Source: Caballeronia arationis
Lineage (GTDB): Bacteria > Pseudomonadota > Gammaproteobacteria > Burkholderiales > Burkholderiaceae
DNA: 64,000 bases
Reading direction: 5' to 3'
NCBI RefSeq assembly: GCF_001544975.2
Contig: NZ_FCOG02000008.1
Location: forward strand, 62,001 to 126,000
Position 1 is the stretch's first letter. Every line of letters begins with the position of its first letter. Positions 18,930 through 28,358 of this stretch are shown piece after piece. Made by a program: the position numbers and the translations under genes. The notes under the pieces were generated by a model. It made no database searches. It was given only the letters and a program-made list of their open reading frames with translations, and was not told the origin of the DNA.

Positions 18930-19187
18930 TCAGGAGGGCGCGAGGCGCGCTTCGAGCGCCGCGCGCACGCGGGGCGCATCCAGCCGGTAGTGGCAAAGCT
19001 CGACGCCATCGAGCACCAGAACGGGCACCAGTTCGTCGTAGCGCGCCGCCAGGACCGGATCGGCGTCGATATCGATGTCGATCCATTCGATGGCAGCGCC
19101 GAATTGCGCCGCCACCGGTTCGAGTTCGGCGCGCATCTCGTCGCACAGATGGCACCACGCGCGCCCGTAGAGCGTGAACGATGCCAT
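18930..19187 (-). CDS. Glutaredoxin-family thioredoxin-fold protein
   Basis: 85-aa DUF836/glutaredoxin-like protein with an N-terminal redox motif Cys-His-Leu-Cys (YGRAWCHLCDEM) and the thioredoxin-fold cis-proline region VPVLVLDG. It could reduce disulfides or mixed disulfides in the cytoplasm; the substrate is unknown. Its ribosome site (AAGGAAGG) overlaps the stop of mucD 10 bp upstream, so it is the last gene of the rpoE operon. Confidence 0.85.
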   Translation of the reverse strand: MASFTLYGRAWCHLCDEMRAELEPVAAQFGAAIEWIDIDIDADPVLAARYDELVPVLVLDGVELCHYRLDAPRVRAALEARLAPS

Positions 19188-19197
19188 CGCGCCTTCC

Positions 19198-20742
19198 TTA
19201 CTTCTGCGGCTGCACACGCGGGCGCAACGGCACGAACTGCGTGTTGTCGCCGCGCCGCACGAGCACCGCGACCATCTTGCCCGGATCGACGTTCTGCGCG
19301 ACCGCTTCGAACTGCTTCGCGCTTGTGATGTCGGTGTCACCGATGCGCAGGATGATGTCGCCCTTCTGGAAGCCCGCGCGCGCCGCCGGTCCTTCCACCG
19401 CATCGATCAGCACGCCGTTCGTCAGCTTCAGCGCCTTCTTCTGGTCGGCGGAAATGTCGCTGACTGCCATGCCGAGCGAATTGCTCGCGCGCTCCTTCGG
19501 TGCCGGCGGCTTCTTCTGCTCGGTCTTGGCGACCTTATCCGGCTGCATCTCGGCGATCGTGATCGGCAGGTCGCGCGTCTGGCCCTTGCGCCACACGGTG
19601 ACGGTCGCCTTCGAGCCCGGCTTGCTGTCGCCGACCATGCGCGGCAGGTCGGTCGCGGTCTCCACGTTGTGGCCGTTGAACTTCAGGATGATGTCGCCCG
19701 GCTGAATACCCGCCTTGTCGGCCGGGCCGTTCGGTTCGACGCTGGATACCAGCGCGCCCTGCGCCTTCGGCAACCCGAGCGATTCGGCGACGTCCTTCGT
19801 CACCTCGCCGATCGCCACCGCGATCCGGCCGCGCACGACCTTGCCCACCGTCTTCAGCTGGTCCGCGACGCGCATCGCCTCGTCGATCGGAATCGCGAAC
19901 GAGATGCCCATGAAACCGCCGGTGCGGCTGTAGATCTGCGAGTTGATGCCGATGACTTCACCCGCCATGTTGATGAGCGGACCGCCGGAGTTGCCTGGGT
20001 TCACCGCGACATCGGTCTGGATGAACGGCAGGTAGTCGCCCGTATCTCGCCCTTTCGCGCTGACGATGCCGGCCGTCACCGTGTTGTCGAGCCCGAACGG
20101 CGACCCGATCGCGAGCACCCATTCGCCCACGCGCACCTTGTTCGAATCGCCGATGGTGATCGCCGGCAGGTTCGACGCGTTGATCTTCACGACGGCGACG
20201 TCTGTGCGCTCGTCCACGCCGACGAGCCGCGCCTTGAACTCGCGCTTGTCGGTGAGCGTGACGTAGATGGTGTCGGCGTCGTCGACGACGTGCGCATTCG
20301 TCATCACGTAGCCGTCTGTCGAGAGAATGAAGCCGGAGCCGACGCCGCTGCTCTGCTCGGCGTTGTCCTGGCTGTCGTCGGGCAGCGCGCCGCGGCCGCC
20401 GCCGCCCTTGCCGCCGTCGCTTCCGCCGCCCTGGCCGCCCCCTCCTCCACCGCCACGCGGCGCGCCCGGCTGGCCGGGCATCGGAATGCCGAAGAAACGC
20501 CGGAAGAAGTCGGACATGTCGCCTTCGTCGAGGCCGGGCGGGAGTCCGCGCAGATCGCTGCTCGTGCCGACGCGCGATGTCGTGCGAATATTCACGACCG
20601 ACGGACCCACGCGGTCGACGAGGGTCGCGAAATCGGGCAAGGTCACTGTCGGCGTAGGCGCGGCTACCGCGTTCGAAACGAACGGCAGGCAGACCGCGAG
20701 CGCCGCGGCCGCGAGAAACCTGCGCAGCGAGGAGTTGCTCAT
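19198..20742 (-). CDS. mucD: Periplasmic Do-like serine protease (MucD/DegQ type)
   Basis: Envelope quality-control protease of the HtrA family, part of the sigma-E response. 514 aa: signal peptide (1-28, ends SNAVAA), trypsin-like domain with the triad His (TNAHVV), Asp (ERTDVAV) and Ser (GNSGGP), then two PDZ domains (about 310-390 and 420-505). A glycine-rich stretch around residues 97-118 replaces the usual LA loop. 17 bp after rseB. The MucD name rests on the operon position. Confidence 0.94.
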   Translation of the reverse strand: MSNSSLRRFLAAAALAVCLPFVSNAVAAPTPTVTLPDFATLVDRVGPSVVNIRTTSRVGTSSDLRGLPPGLDEGDMSDFFRRFFGIPMPGQPGAPRGGGGGGGQGGGSDGGKGGGGRGALPDDSQDNAEQSSGVGSGFILSTDGYVMTNAHVVDDADTIYVTLTDKREFKARLVGVDERTDVAVVKINASNLPAITIGDSNKVRVGEWVLAIGSPFGLDNTVTAGIVSAKGRDTGDYLPFIQTDVAVNPGNSGGPLINMAGEVIGINSQIYSRTGGFMGISFAIPIDEAMRVADQLKTVGKVVRGRIAVAIGEVTKDVAESLGLPKAQGALVSSVEPNGPADKAGIQPGDIILKFNGHNVETATDLPRMVGDSKPGSKATVTVWRKGQTRDLPITIAEMQPDKVAKTEQKKPPAPKERASNSLGMAVSDISADQKKALKLTNGVLIDAVEGPAARAGFQKGDIILRIGDTDITSAKQFEAVAQNVDPGKMVAVLVRRGDNTQFVPLRPRVQPQK

Positions 20743-20758
20743 ATAGGAGGCCGAGGGA

Positions 20759-21811
20759 TTACTTGGAAGGCTTGTATTCTATGGCAGAAGCAAATTGCTG
20801 CAACGTGGCTTGCGGCACTTCCCCTAGCAAAGTAATCCAGAAATCGCCGCGGCGCTTGACCAGAACGTGCGTCGCGCCGGTATTACCCGCGCCTTCCTTG
20901 CGCGAATTCTTCTCCACCGGCTCGACGAAGATCGAAATGGCGGCGAGGCCGTCGGAAAACACGGCCTGGTCGACCGGGATCGGCGGCTGACCCTCTTCGC
21001 GCGACGCCATCGGACGACGCAGTTCGCGAATCTTTCTGAAGCCGGCGATGTTCGGCGTCAACTGCCAGCCTTGCGCTTCCATGTCGACCGGTTGAACGGG
21101 CGGACGCACGACCGTCCAGCCGGTCGTATTGCGGATGCCGTTCGCGATCGCGGCCTTGTCGACCGGCCCGCCGATGCGTACCTGCGAAAACGAAAGCTGC
21201 TCGAGCACCTGACCGTCCGGATCGAGCGTCTGCGCGCGCAGCAGCAGACCTGTCCTGGCATCGGCCCAGAGCTTGTAGGCGAAACGATAGGAATCTTTCG
21301 GATCGAGTTCGATGACCTGGCTGTCGACGCCCGCGACGCGGTCCGTCCCGAGCATTTTCGGCTCATAGACCGACAGCACCTGATCGCCGCTCGTTGCAAG
21401 CAGCGCGGGGAACGAGTCTTTGTTCTGCCGCTTTTCGACGACGCACAAATGCCGTTCGGGGACGAACGTGTACATGTCGTCGTCGTGGCGAAGCATGCGG
21501 CGCGGCTTGCCGTCGAGACTTTCGAGCGATTCGTATTCGCCGTCGCCACGCGCGGCGACGTGCGTGATGCGCGACGACTGCACCGTCGCCCCGCGCTGAT
21601 AGACGAACGTGCCTTCGTAGTTCTGCTGCTGCGCCGCTTCGTGGATCCGGTTGAGCAGTTCCGCCGCGGCACGGCGCGTGGCGACGGGATCGTCGCCTTG
21701 CGCAAAAGCACCCGATGCTGCGGTCAACAATGCGGCTGCACAGAACATCAATGCCGGCAGCCGCCCCCAATATCCCCGATAGGTCGTCTTGTTCAACCGC
21801 AATCTTTGCAT
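20759..21811 (-). CDS. rseB: Sigma-E regulatory protein RseB/MucB
   Basis: Periplasmic partner of RseA that shields the anti-sigma factor from DegS cleavage and senses lipopolysaccharide or mislocalised lipoproteins. 350 aa: signal peptide ending GAFAQ, then two lipoprotein-carrier-like domains. YEGTFVYQRGATVQSSRITH is typical of the family's opening. It starts 4 bp after rseA and is followed by mucD. Confidence 0.95.
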   Translation of the reverse strand: MQRLRLNKTTYRGYWGRLPALMFCAAALLTAASGAFAQGDDPVATRRAAAELLNRIHEAAQQQNYEGTFVYQRGATVQSSRITHVAARGDGEYESLESLDGKPRRMLRHDDDMYTFVPERHLCVVEKRQNKDSFPALLATSGDQVLSVYEPKMLGTDRVAGVDSQVIELDPKDSYRFAYKLWADARTGLLLRAQTLDPDGQVLEQLSFSQVRIGGPVDKAAIANGIRNTTGWTVVRPPVQPVDMEAQGWQLTPNIAGFRKIRELRRPMASREEGQPPIPVDQAVFSDGLAAISIFVEPVEKNSRKEGAGNTGATHVLVKRRGDFWITLLGEVPQATLQQFASAIEYKPSK

Positions 21812-21814
21812 CGA

Positions 21815-22447
21815 TTATTGGCCTTGCGTGGTGGCGGCTGCGCGAATCAGAGGCATCGAGCCGGGCACGACGGGTTGCTGCGAGAACTGTTGATGCGCTT
21901 CGAGATATTGATCGAGGTTCGCGTCGCGGATGATGTTCGCTTCGACGATCGCCGGACGCGCCGTGGCCGCCGGAATCGACGCCATAGCCACGCGCTGCAT
22001 CGAATCCGCCGGAGCGACGCTCGCGATTTGCGCGCCACCGCGGCTGTCGACGCCCTGCAACTGCGGCACGACGATCCACGTCAGCGTGGCCGCGGCGGCG
22101 GCAACCGCGAACGCCGGCACGACGCGACGGCGCAGCATGCCTGCGCGCGACTTCGCGGAAGCCAGTACAGACAGCGCGGCGGGCGCGAGCATATGCACTT
22201 CCGCTTCGAAGCGCTGCGAGAACGACGCCATGAATGCACTGCTGGTTGCGGGACTGACCGCCAGATCGTCGGAACGCAGCGCGTCGCCGATCAGGTGGTA
22301 CTCGGACCATGCTGCACGGTCCTCGTTCTTCAATTCCGACAGAAACTGACTGATGTTCCCAAGCTCGTCGAGCGATTCCCCGTCAACGAACGCCGACATA
22401 CGCTCGCCACGCGAGCCCGCTTGCGATTGCATCGAGACCGACCCCAT
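21815..22447 (-). CDS. rseA: Anti-sigma-E factor RseA
   Basis: Membrane anti-sigma factor that holds RpoE inactive until regulated proteolysis. 210 aa: the N-terminal cytoplasmic domain binds sigma-E (MSAFVDGESLDELGNISQFL, then WSEYHLIGDALRS), one transmembrane helix lies around 105-125 (VVPAFAVAAAAATLTWIVV) and a periplasmic tail follows. The ATG at 22447 has GGGGAG four bases upstream; an ATG four codons earlier (22459) is less well placed. Confidence 0.93.
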   Translation of the reverse strand: MGSVSMQSQAGSRGERMSAFVDGESLDELGNISQFLSELKNEDRAAWSEYHLIGDALRSDDLAVSPATSSAFMASFSQRFEAEVHMLAPAALSVLASAKSRAGMLRRRVVPAFAVAAAAATLTWIVVPQLQGVDSRGGAQIASVAPADSMQRVAMASIPAATARPAIVEANIIRDANLDQYLEAHQQFSQQPVVPGSMPLIRAAATTQGQ

Positions 22448-22531
22448 GATGCTCCCCATCCTTTGACTACACCCCGTAGTGACACCAACTAACCCAGATA
22501 TTGCATCCTTGTCCCGCGCGAATTTCGCCGC

Positions 22532-23131
22532 TTACCAGCGCTTGCCTTCGGGAGTGTCCAACAACGGACGCAATTTTGCCGCAATGGCTTCGCGAGCACG
22601 GAAAATTCTCGATCTGACGGTGCCGATCGGGCAGCCCATCATCTCGGCGATTTCCTCGTAGCTCAGTCCCTCGATTTCTCGAAGGGTTATGGCGGTGCGC
22701 AACTCTTCCGGTAAAACCGCCATCGCAGCATTGACCGTCTGTGCGATCTGCTTGCTCATCAACATCGACTCAGGCGTGTTGATATCCCTTAGTTGGTCCG
22801 CGTCGGAGAAAGTTTCCGCTTCTTCTGCGTCTGCCTCGGTAGAAGTTGGAGCGCGGCGCCCCTGGGTGGCAAGGTAATTCTTTGCGGTGTTCACCGCAAT
22901 CCGGTAAAGCCACGTATAAAACGCCGATTCGCCACGAAATTGCGGCAACGCGCGGTAAGCCTTGATAAAGGCGTCCTGGGCGACGTCCTCGACCTCGGCG
23001 GGGTCCCGCACGAGGCGCGAGATCAGTCGAATGATCTTGCGGTGGTATTTGGCGACCAGTAGCTCGAACGCTGCCTTGTCGCCTTTCTGCACGCGTTCGA
23101 CCAAAACCTGGTCGATTTCTTTTTCGCTCAC
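22532..23131 (-). CDS. rpoE: RNA polymerase sigma factor RpoE (ECF, sigma-E)
   Basis: Extracytoplasmic-function sigma factor for envelope stress. 199 aa: region 2 (DPAEVEDVAQDAFIKAYRAL, then AFYTWLYRIAVNTAKN) and region 4 (LPEELRTAITLREIEGLSYEEIAEMMGCPIGTVRSR in consecutive parts). The start codon is GTG. It heads the rpoE-rseA-rseB-mucD-glutaredoxin operon; ygfX and fabF lie upstream on the same strand. Confidence 0.97.
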   Translation of the reverse strand: MSEKEIDQVLVERVQKGDKAAFELLVAKYHRKIIRLISRLVRDPAEVEDVAQDAFIKAYRALPQFRGESAFYTWLYRIAVNTAKNYLATQGRRAPTSTEADAEEAETFSDADQLRDINTPESMLMSKQIAQTVNAAMAVLPEELRTAITLREIEGLSYEEIAEMMGCPIGTVRSRIFRAREAIAAKLRPLLDTPEGKRW

Positions 23132-23227
23132 CTGGGAAATCCGTTAACTTTTGGGGTGCTTCGCGGACGGCTATTGTAGCGTTCCCGCCGATGCGCCACG
23201 GCGGGTGCTCATGAGCCGTTACAGTCG

Positions 23228-23686
23228 TTACAGAACGGCGTGGGCACCGCGGCGCGCCCGCACGGAGAGTTCGCGGAAGACATCGCGTTCGACGGCATCG
23301 GCGGCGATCAGGACGCGCGCCTCGTGCCCGTCGGCCGACAGCAGCGTCAGCGCGAGCAGGCAGTCGCTCCATTGAGCGCAGCCGGTGATCTGCCCATATT
23401 GCGCCGTTCCGGCCCGATTCCAAGTGGTGAGGCCGCCGGATGTGAACCGGAACGCGACCGGCTGGCGCCCCGCCCATGCGCGGGCACCGAGGCTCAGAAC
23501 GAAGAAGGCGACGAGCGCGGCGATGACGCCATCGAGGAAACCCGACCTCGCGGCGACGCACTGAAACACCGACGCCACCGCGACACCGACAAAACCGGCC
23601 GTCGCGCCGAGCAGCATCCGCGAAGCTCGCAGGAGGTGGCGGGCCGGCGCGTGGCCGCCATGATGAGGTTCGAAAGCGCCCGGCAA
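23228..23686 (-). CDS. YgfX-like small membrane protein
   Basis: 152 aa with two hydrophobic segments near residues 24-65 and a soluble tail. The ending (LLALTLLSADGHEARVLIAADAVERDVFRELSVRAR, in parts) resembles the YgfX family, where a short dark-matter tail reads as LLLPDALDADAFRRLRV. In enterobacteria YgfX sits by sdhE and affects cell-shape proteins; that role is not established here. It lies between fabF and rpoE, all on the minus strand. The family call is by motif resemblance only. Confidence 0.6.
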   Translation of the reverse strand: MPGAFEPHHGGHAPARHLLRASRMLLGATAGFVGVAVASVFQCVAARSGFLDGVIAALVAFFVLSLGARAWAGRQPVAFRFTSGGLTTWNRAGTAQYGQITGCAQWSDCLLALTLLSADGHEARVLIAADAVERDVFRELSVRARRGAHAVL

Positions 23687-23719
23687 CGACTTTCCCCGAC
23701 GATGCCGAGCGCCAGCCGC

Positions 23720-24958
23720 TCAGTGACGCTTGAACACGAGCGAACCGTTCGTTCCGCCGAAGCCGAACGAGTTCTTCACCGCCACGTCGATCTTCATCTC
23801 CCGCGCGGTGTTCGCGCAGTAGTCCAGGTCGCATTGCGGGTCCTGGTTGAAGATGTTGATGGTCGGCGGCGACACCTGATTGTGGATCGCGAGCACGGTG
23901 AACACCGATTCCAGGCCGCCCGCGCCGCCGAGCAGGTGCCCGGTCATCGACTTGGTGGAGTTCACCACGACCTTCTTCGCATGATCGCCAAGAGCGCGCT
24001 TGATGCCCGTGGTTTCCGCGATGTCGCCAAGCGGCGTGGAGGTGCCGTGCGCGTTCACGTAGTTCACCTCGTCCGGGTTGATCTTCGCGTTTTTCATCGC
24101 GTTGACCATCGCGCGGCGGCCGCCGTCGCCGTCTTCGGGCGGCGCCGTCATGTGGTACGCGTCGCCGCTCATGCCGTAGCCCGACACTTCCGCGTAGATC
24201 TTCGCGCCGCGCGCCTTGGCGTGCTCGTACTCTTCGAGCACCATCACGCCCGCGCCTTCGCCGAGCACGAAGCCGTCGCGGTCCTTGTCCCACGGACGGC
24301 TGGCGGTCGCGGGATCGTCATTGCGCTGCGACAGCGCGCGCGCCGCCGCAAAGCCGCCGATACCGAGCGGCGAAACCGTCGCCTCCGCGCCGCCGGCGAT
24401 CATCACGTCGGCGTCGCCGTATTCGATCAGGCGCGACGCCTCGCCGATGCAGTGCAGGCCGGTCGTGCAGGCCGTGACGATCGCGAGATTCGGGCCCTTC
24501 AGGCCGAAGCGGATCGACAGATGGCCGGAGATCATGTTGATGATCGACGCCGGCACGAAGAACGGCGAGATCCGGCGCGGGCCGCGGTTGAGCAGCTCTG
24601 TCTGCGTGATTTCGATCATCGGCAGGCCGCCGATGCCCGAGCCCACGACCACGCCCACGCGCTCCGAGTTTTCCTCGGTGATTTCGAGCCCGCTGTCCTG
24701 CATGGCCTGCACGCCCGCGGCGATGCCGTAATGGATGAAGGTATCCATATGGCGCGCTTCCTTGCCGGGCATGTAGTCCTCGACATTGAAGCCCTTCACC
24801 TCGCCCGCAAAGCGCGTGGAGAAGTTCGACGCGTCGAACTTCGTGATCTCGGCGATGCCGGACTTGCCCGCCACCAGATTGGCCCAGCCGTCGGCAACGG
24901 TATTGCCGACAGGCGAAATCAGCCCAAGGCCTGTAACAACAACACGACGACGGCTCAC
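23720..24958 (-). CDS. fabF: Beta-ketoacyl-ACP synthase II
   Basis: Elongates acyl-ACP by condensing it with malonyl-ACP. 412 aa, standard length: catalytic Cys in [12 protein letters not shown], His in [11 protein letters not shown] and His in [13 protein letters not shown], plus the [12 protein letters not shown] ending. It is the last gene of the fatty-acid cluster, 146 bp after acpP across a strong stem-loop. Confidence 0.97.
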   Translation of the reverse strand: MSRRRVVVTGLGLISPVGNTVADGWANLVAGKSGIAEITKFDASNFSTRFAGEVKGFNVEDYMPGKEARHMDTFIHYGIAAGVQAMQDSGLEITEENSERVGVVVGSGIGGLPMIEITQTELLNRGPRRISPFFVPASIINMISGHLSIRFGLKGPNLAIVTACTTGLHCIGEASRLIEYGDADVMIAGGAEATVSPLGIGGFAAARALSQRNDDPATASRPWDKDRDGFVLGEGAGVMVLEEYEHAKARGAKIYAEVSGYGMSGDAYHMTAPPEDGDGGRRAMVNAMKNAKINPDEVNYVNAHGTSTPLGDIAETTGIKRALGDHAKKVVVNSTKSMTGHLLGGAGGLESVFTVLAIHNQVSPPTINIFNQDPQCDLDYCANTAREMKIDVAVKNSFGFGGTNGSLVFKRH

Positions 24959-24986
24959 GGTAACCCCTTATCCATAGATGACAATA

Positions 24987-25036
24987 AAGCAAAAGCCACA
25001 GCGGCCACAGGAACTTGCCCTGTTAGCCCTGTGGCT
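24987..25036 (-). terminator. Stem-loop between acpP and fabF (partial terminator or attenuator)
   Basis: On the minus strand AGCCACAG pairs with CTGTGGCT, with an inner ACAGG/CCTGT stem, followed by TTTGCTTTATT. It is downstream of acpP and upstream of fabF. A partial terminator here would let the very abundant acyl carrier protein mRNA exceed fabF mRNA, or the hairpin could stabilise the acpP 3' end. Confidence 0.6.
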
Positions 25037-25104
25037 GTTATATCGGTCTCGGTCGCGACAGAGCGTCAAGCCCGCTTGCGATGAGGTGCTGGCGCGTCCG
25101 GGCC

Positions 25105-25344
25105 TTAGGCCTTGACGTTCGCGCGAGCGTAGTCGATCGCCTGCTGGACGGTCGTGATCTTCTCGGCTTCTTCATCGGGGATTTCCATGCCGAATTCGTC
25201 TTCCAGAGCCATCACCAGTTCGACGGTGTCGAGCGAGTCAGCGCCCAGATCGTTGACGAACGAAGCTTCGTTCTTGATTTCGGCTTCGGCGACGCCCAGT
25301 TGTTCCGCGACGATCTTTTTCACGCGCTGTTCGATATTGTCCAT
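25105..25344 (-). CDS. acpP: Acyl carrier protein
   Basis: Carries growing acyl chains on a phosphopantetheine arm. 79 aa, acidic, with the modified serine in [20 protein letters not shown] (Ser at about position 37). AcpS, which attaches the arm, is at 11757-12161. A strong ribosome site (GGAGGG) lies before the ATG, and its own extended -10 promoter lies about 45 bp upstream. Confidence 0.98.
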
Positions 25345-25388
25345 GCAGCCCTCCGAGGGAAATTAGGTTCAGAAATGCGAGTGCGCGC

Positions 25389-25397
25389 ATTTTATCA
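25389..25397 (-). promoter_or_regulatory. Probable extended -10 promoter of acpP
   Basis: The minus strand reads TGATAAAAT, a TGn motif joined to TAAAAT. The -35 region is poor. Expected start near 25382 gives a leader of about 38 nt to acpP. The 25345-25576 gap between fabG and acpP contains no gene. Confidence 0.5.
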
Positions 25398-25576
25398 GGT
25401 TTGTACCCGCAAAAAGCGGCGCTTCAGTTTCGTGCTTTCGACGCGCGACGCAGGCTCATGGCCGGTCACGCGCGATCCATCGACTTCGTTCATTACAGCG
25501 CATTTTGCAGGCGCGCGCGATGCTCATTGGAGCATTTTGCGTTCCGCCCGCGGCGCGGATATTAAACGAACGCCTA

Positions 25577-26317
25577 TTACATGTACATGCCGCCGTTTAC
25601 ATGCAGCGTCGTCCCGGTGATGTAGCCCGCGAACGGCGAAGCCAGGAAAGCCACAGCATGCGCGATATCGTCCGGGCTGCCCAGTCGGCCGAGTGGTATC
25701 TGGGCCGTGAGCGCGGTGCGCTGCTCTTCCGGCAGGACCTTGGTCATGTCGGTGTCGATGAAGCCCGGCGCGATGCAGTTCACCGTGATTCCGCGACTGC
25801 CGATCTCGCGCGCGAGCGCGCGCGTCATGCCCGCGACGCCGGCCTTTGCGGCCGCGTAGTTCGCCTGTCCCGGATTGCCCGACGATCCCACCACCGACGT
25901 GATGTTGATGATCCGGCCGCCGCGTGCCTTCATCATCGGGCGCAGCACGGCGCGCGAGAGACGAAATACGGCACGCAGGTTGGTATCGATGACGGCGTCG
26001 AATTCGTCGTCCTTCATGCGCATCGCGAGCTGGTCCTTCGTGATGCCCGCATTGTTCACGAGCACGCTGAGGCCGCCGAATTCCTTCACGGTGGCGTCGA
26101 TGAACGCGTCGGCCGCTGCCGCGTCGTTCACGTTCAGCACGGCGCCGCGCCCCTTCAAACCCGCCTGCTCAAACGCTTCCGTGATGCCGGCCGCGCCGCT
26201 TTCGCTCGTCGCCGTGCCGATGACGGTCGCGCCCTGGCGCGCCAGTTCCAGCGCGATCGCGCGCCCGATGCCGCGCGATGCGCCCGTGACGATGGCTACC
26301 TGCTTGTCCAAGTTCAT
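25577..26317 (-). CDS. fabG: 3-oxoacyl-ACP reductase
   Basis: NADPH-dependent short-chain dehydrogenase that reduces beta-ketoacyl-ACP. 246 aa starting MNLDKQVAIVTGASRGIGRA (cofactor motif GASRGIG), with NNAG, the catalytic Ser in NITSVVG and Tyr/Lys in YAAAKAG, and a C-terminal VNGGMYM. The longer open frame upstream overlaps fabD and is not part of the gene. It lies 23 bp after fabD. Confidence 0.97.
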   Translation of the reverse strand: MNLDKQVAIVTGASRGIGRAIALELARQGATVIGTATSESGAAGITEAFEQAGLKGRGAVLNVNDAAAADAFIDATVKEFGGLSVLVNNAGITKDQLAMRMKDDEFDAVIDTNLRAVFRLSRAVLRPMMKARGGRIINITSVVGSSGNPGQANYAAAKAGVAGMTRALAREIGSRGITVNCIAPGFIDTDMTKVLPEEQRTALTAQIPLGRLGSPDDIAHAVAFLASPFAGYITGTTLHVNGGMYM

Positions 26318-26340
26318 GTCGTTGTCCTTGCTCTTCGTTT

Positions 26341-27273
26341 TTATCCGGCGATCAGCTTGCGCGTTTCTTCCAGCGACGCCGGATCGAAGACCGACGCGCC
26401 GACGAGCGTTCCGTCGATGCGCTTCGTCAGCCCTGCGAGCACCTTGCCCGGGCCGCATTCGATCACGTGCGTCACGCCATCGCGGGCCATCGCCTGCACG
26501 CATTCGACCCAGCGCACCGGACCGGCCGCCTGACGCACGAGCGCGTCCTTGATCGCGGCGGGATCGTAGGTGATTGCGACGTCGATGTTATTGATCAGCG
26601 GAATCTGCGGCGCCTTCACGTCGACTTTGGCGAGATAGTCGCGCAACTGGTCAGACGCCGGCTTCAGGAGCGACGAATGGAACGGCGCCGACACCGGCAG
26701 CGGCAGCGCGCGCTTTGCGCCCTTCGCCTTCGCGATCTCGCATGCCTTCTCGACGCCCGCCTTCGCACCCGCGATCACGACCTGCGACGGTGCGTTGAAA
26801 TTCACCGCCTCGACGACGCCCGCTTCCGATGCCTCGGCGCAGACGGCGCGCACGGCGTCGTCGTCGAGGCCGAGAATCGCGGCCATGCCGCCGACACCGA
26901 CCGGCACCGCGTTTTGCATCGCCTGCGCGCGAAAACGCACGAGCGGCACGGCGTCCGCGAACGCGAGCGCGCCGGCCGCAACGAGCGCCGTGTATTCGCC
27001 GAGGCTATGCCCCGCGACGATCGCGGGTTTCACGCCGGCTTCCTGCTCCCAGACGCGGTAGATCGCATAGGCGGCCGTCAGCATGACGGGCTGGGTGTTG
27101 GTCGTGAGATTGAGTTCTTCCGCCGGACCCTCGGCGATCAGCTTCGCGATGTCCTGGTTGAGCGCGTCGGACGCCTGTTGCAGCGTCTCGCGCACCACGG
27201 CGTGATCGGCGAATGCGTTGAGCATGCCGACCGATTGCGAACCCTGTCCGGGAAAAACGAACGCAAATTTCAT
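26341..27273 (-). CDS. fabD: Malonyl-CoA:ACP transacylase
   Basis: Moves malonyl groups from CoA to ACP. 310 aa, normal: FVFPGQGSQSVGM at the start, catalytic Ser in GHSLGEYTALVAAG and His in PVSAPFHSSLL. It lies between fabH and fabG. Confidence 0.97.
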   Translation of the reverse strand: MKFAFVFPGQGSQSVGMLNAFADHAVVRETLQQASDALNQDIAKLIAEGPAEELNLTTNTQPVMLTAAYAIYRVWEQEAGVKPAIVAGHSLGEYTALVAAGALAFADAVPLVRFRAQAMQNAVPVGVGGMAAILGLDDDAVRAVCAEASEAGVVEAVNFNAPSQVVIAGAKAGVEKACEIAKAKGAKRALPLPVSAPFHSSLLKPASDQLRDYLAKVDVKAPQIPLINNIDVAITYDPAAIKDALVRQAAGPVRWVECVQAMARDGVTHVIECGPGKVLAGLTKRIDGTLVGASVFDPASLEETRKLIAG

Positions 27274-27368
27274 ATCGTCCTCGATGAATTGGGATGGCTG
27301 ACGTGACCGGCGCGGCGCCGGTCGCGGCGCGGGCGATCAGGGGCGCGACGCTCGGCGCCCCTCGACGG

Positions 27369-28358
27369 TCAGTAGCGGAAGACCGACGCGCCCCAGGTGA
27401 AGCCGCCGCCTACGCCTTCGATCAGCACGTTCTGGCCGCGCTTGATGCGGCCGTCGCGCACGGCGACGTCGAGCGCGAGCGGAATCGACGCTGCCGACGT
27501 GTTGCCATGCTCGCCAACGGTCACGACCATGCGCTCCTGCGGCAGCCGCAGCTTGCGGCAGGTGCTTTGCATGATGCGGATGTTGGCCTGATGGGGAATC
27601 AGCCAGTCAACGTCTTCGGCGGAGAGCTGCGCCTTTTCGAGCGCCTCGACGGCGACTTTCTCCAGCACGTTGACCGCGAGCTTGAACACCGCCTGGCCGT
27701 CCATGTGCAGGAAAGCGCTGCCCGCGACCACGCCGCCGTACACGTTGCCGGGGGTGCAGAGGATGTCGGAATAGCTGCCGTCCGCGTGCAGCGCGCTCGC
27801 GAGCACGCCCGGCTCCTCGGACGCCTGGAGGATGATCGCGCCCGCGCCGTCGCCGAACAACACGCAGGTAGTGCGGTCCTTGAAGTCGAGGATGCGCGAG
27901 AAGGTTTCCGCGCCGACGATCAGCGCCGTGCGGTGCGCGCCGCTGCGAATCAGGCTGTCGGCGACGGCTACGGCGTACGCGAAACCCGAGCAGACGGCCT
28001 GCACGTCGAACGCTGCACCGTTGTTCTTGATGCCGAGCTTGTTCTGCAACAGACACGCCGTGCTTGGGAACACGAAGTCCGGCGTGGAGGTCGCGACGAT
28101 GATCAGGTCGATCGACTGGGGATCGACGCCCGCCGCCTCGATCGCGCTATTGGACGCGCGGAGCGCGAGATCGCTCGTGGTTTCGTCCGGTGCTGCGAAG
28201 TGCCGGGCATGGATGCCCGTGCGCGCCACGATCCATTCGTCGCTCGTCTCGACGCCCTGCTTTGCCAGACGGTCTGCCAGATCCTGATTCGTGACGCGGT
28301 CGGCCGGCAGATAGCTGCCCGTGCCGAGCACGCGAGAGTAGAGATTGGATTGAGCCAT
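27369..28358 (-). CDS. fabH: Beta-ketoacyl-ACP synthase III
   Basis: Starts fatty-acid synthesis by condensing acetyl-CoA with malonyl-ACP. 329 aa: catalytic Cys in [10 protein letters not shown], His in IPHQANIRI and Asn in [11 protein letters not shown]. Its ATG shares one base with the plsX stop (TAATG), so the two are translationally coupled. Confidence 0.97.
   Translation of the reverse strand: MAQSNLYSRVLGTGSYLPADRVTNQDLADRLAKQGVETSDEWIVARTGIHARHFAAPDETTSDLALRASNSAIEAAGVDPQSIDLIIVATSTPDFVFPSTACLLQNKLGIKNNGAAFDVQAVCSGFAYAVAVADSLIRSGAHRTALIVGAETFSRILDFKDRTTCVLFGDGAGAIILQASEEPGVLASALHADGSYSDILCTPGNVYGGVVAGSAFLHMDGQAVFKLAVNVLEKVAVEALEKAQLSAEDVDWLIPHQANIRIMQSTCRKLRLPQERMVVTVGEHGNTSAASIPLALDVAVRDGRIKRGQNVLIEGVGGGFTWGASVFRY

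Noticed and set aside
16959..19328. 789-aa open frame opposite lepA
   Set aside because: Antisense shadow of lepA and the glutaredoxin-like gene; Arg/His/Val-rich composition and no domain.
19174..20835. 553-aa open frame opposite mucD
   Set aside because: Antisense shadow of a conserved protease gene in high-GC DNA.
21715..22492. Open frames opposite rseA and rseB
   Set aside because: Antisense shadows of conserved sigma-E operon genes.
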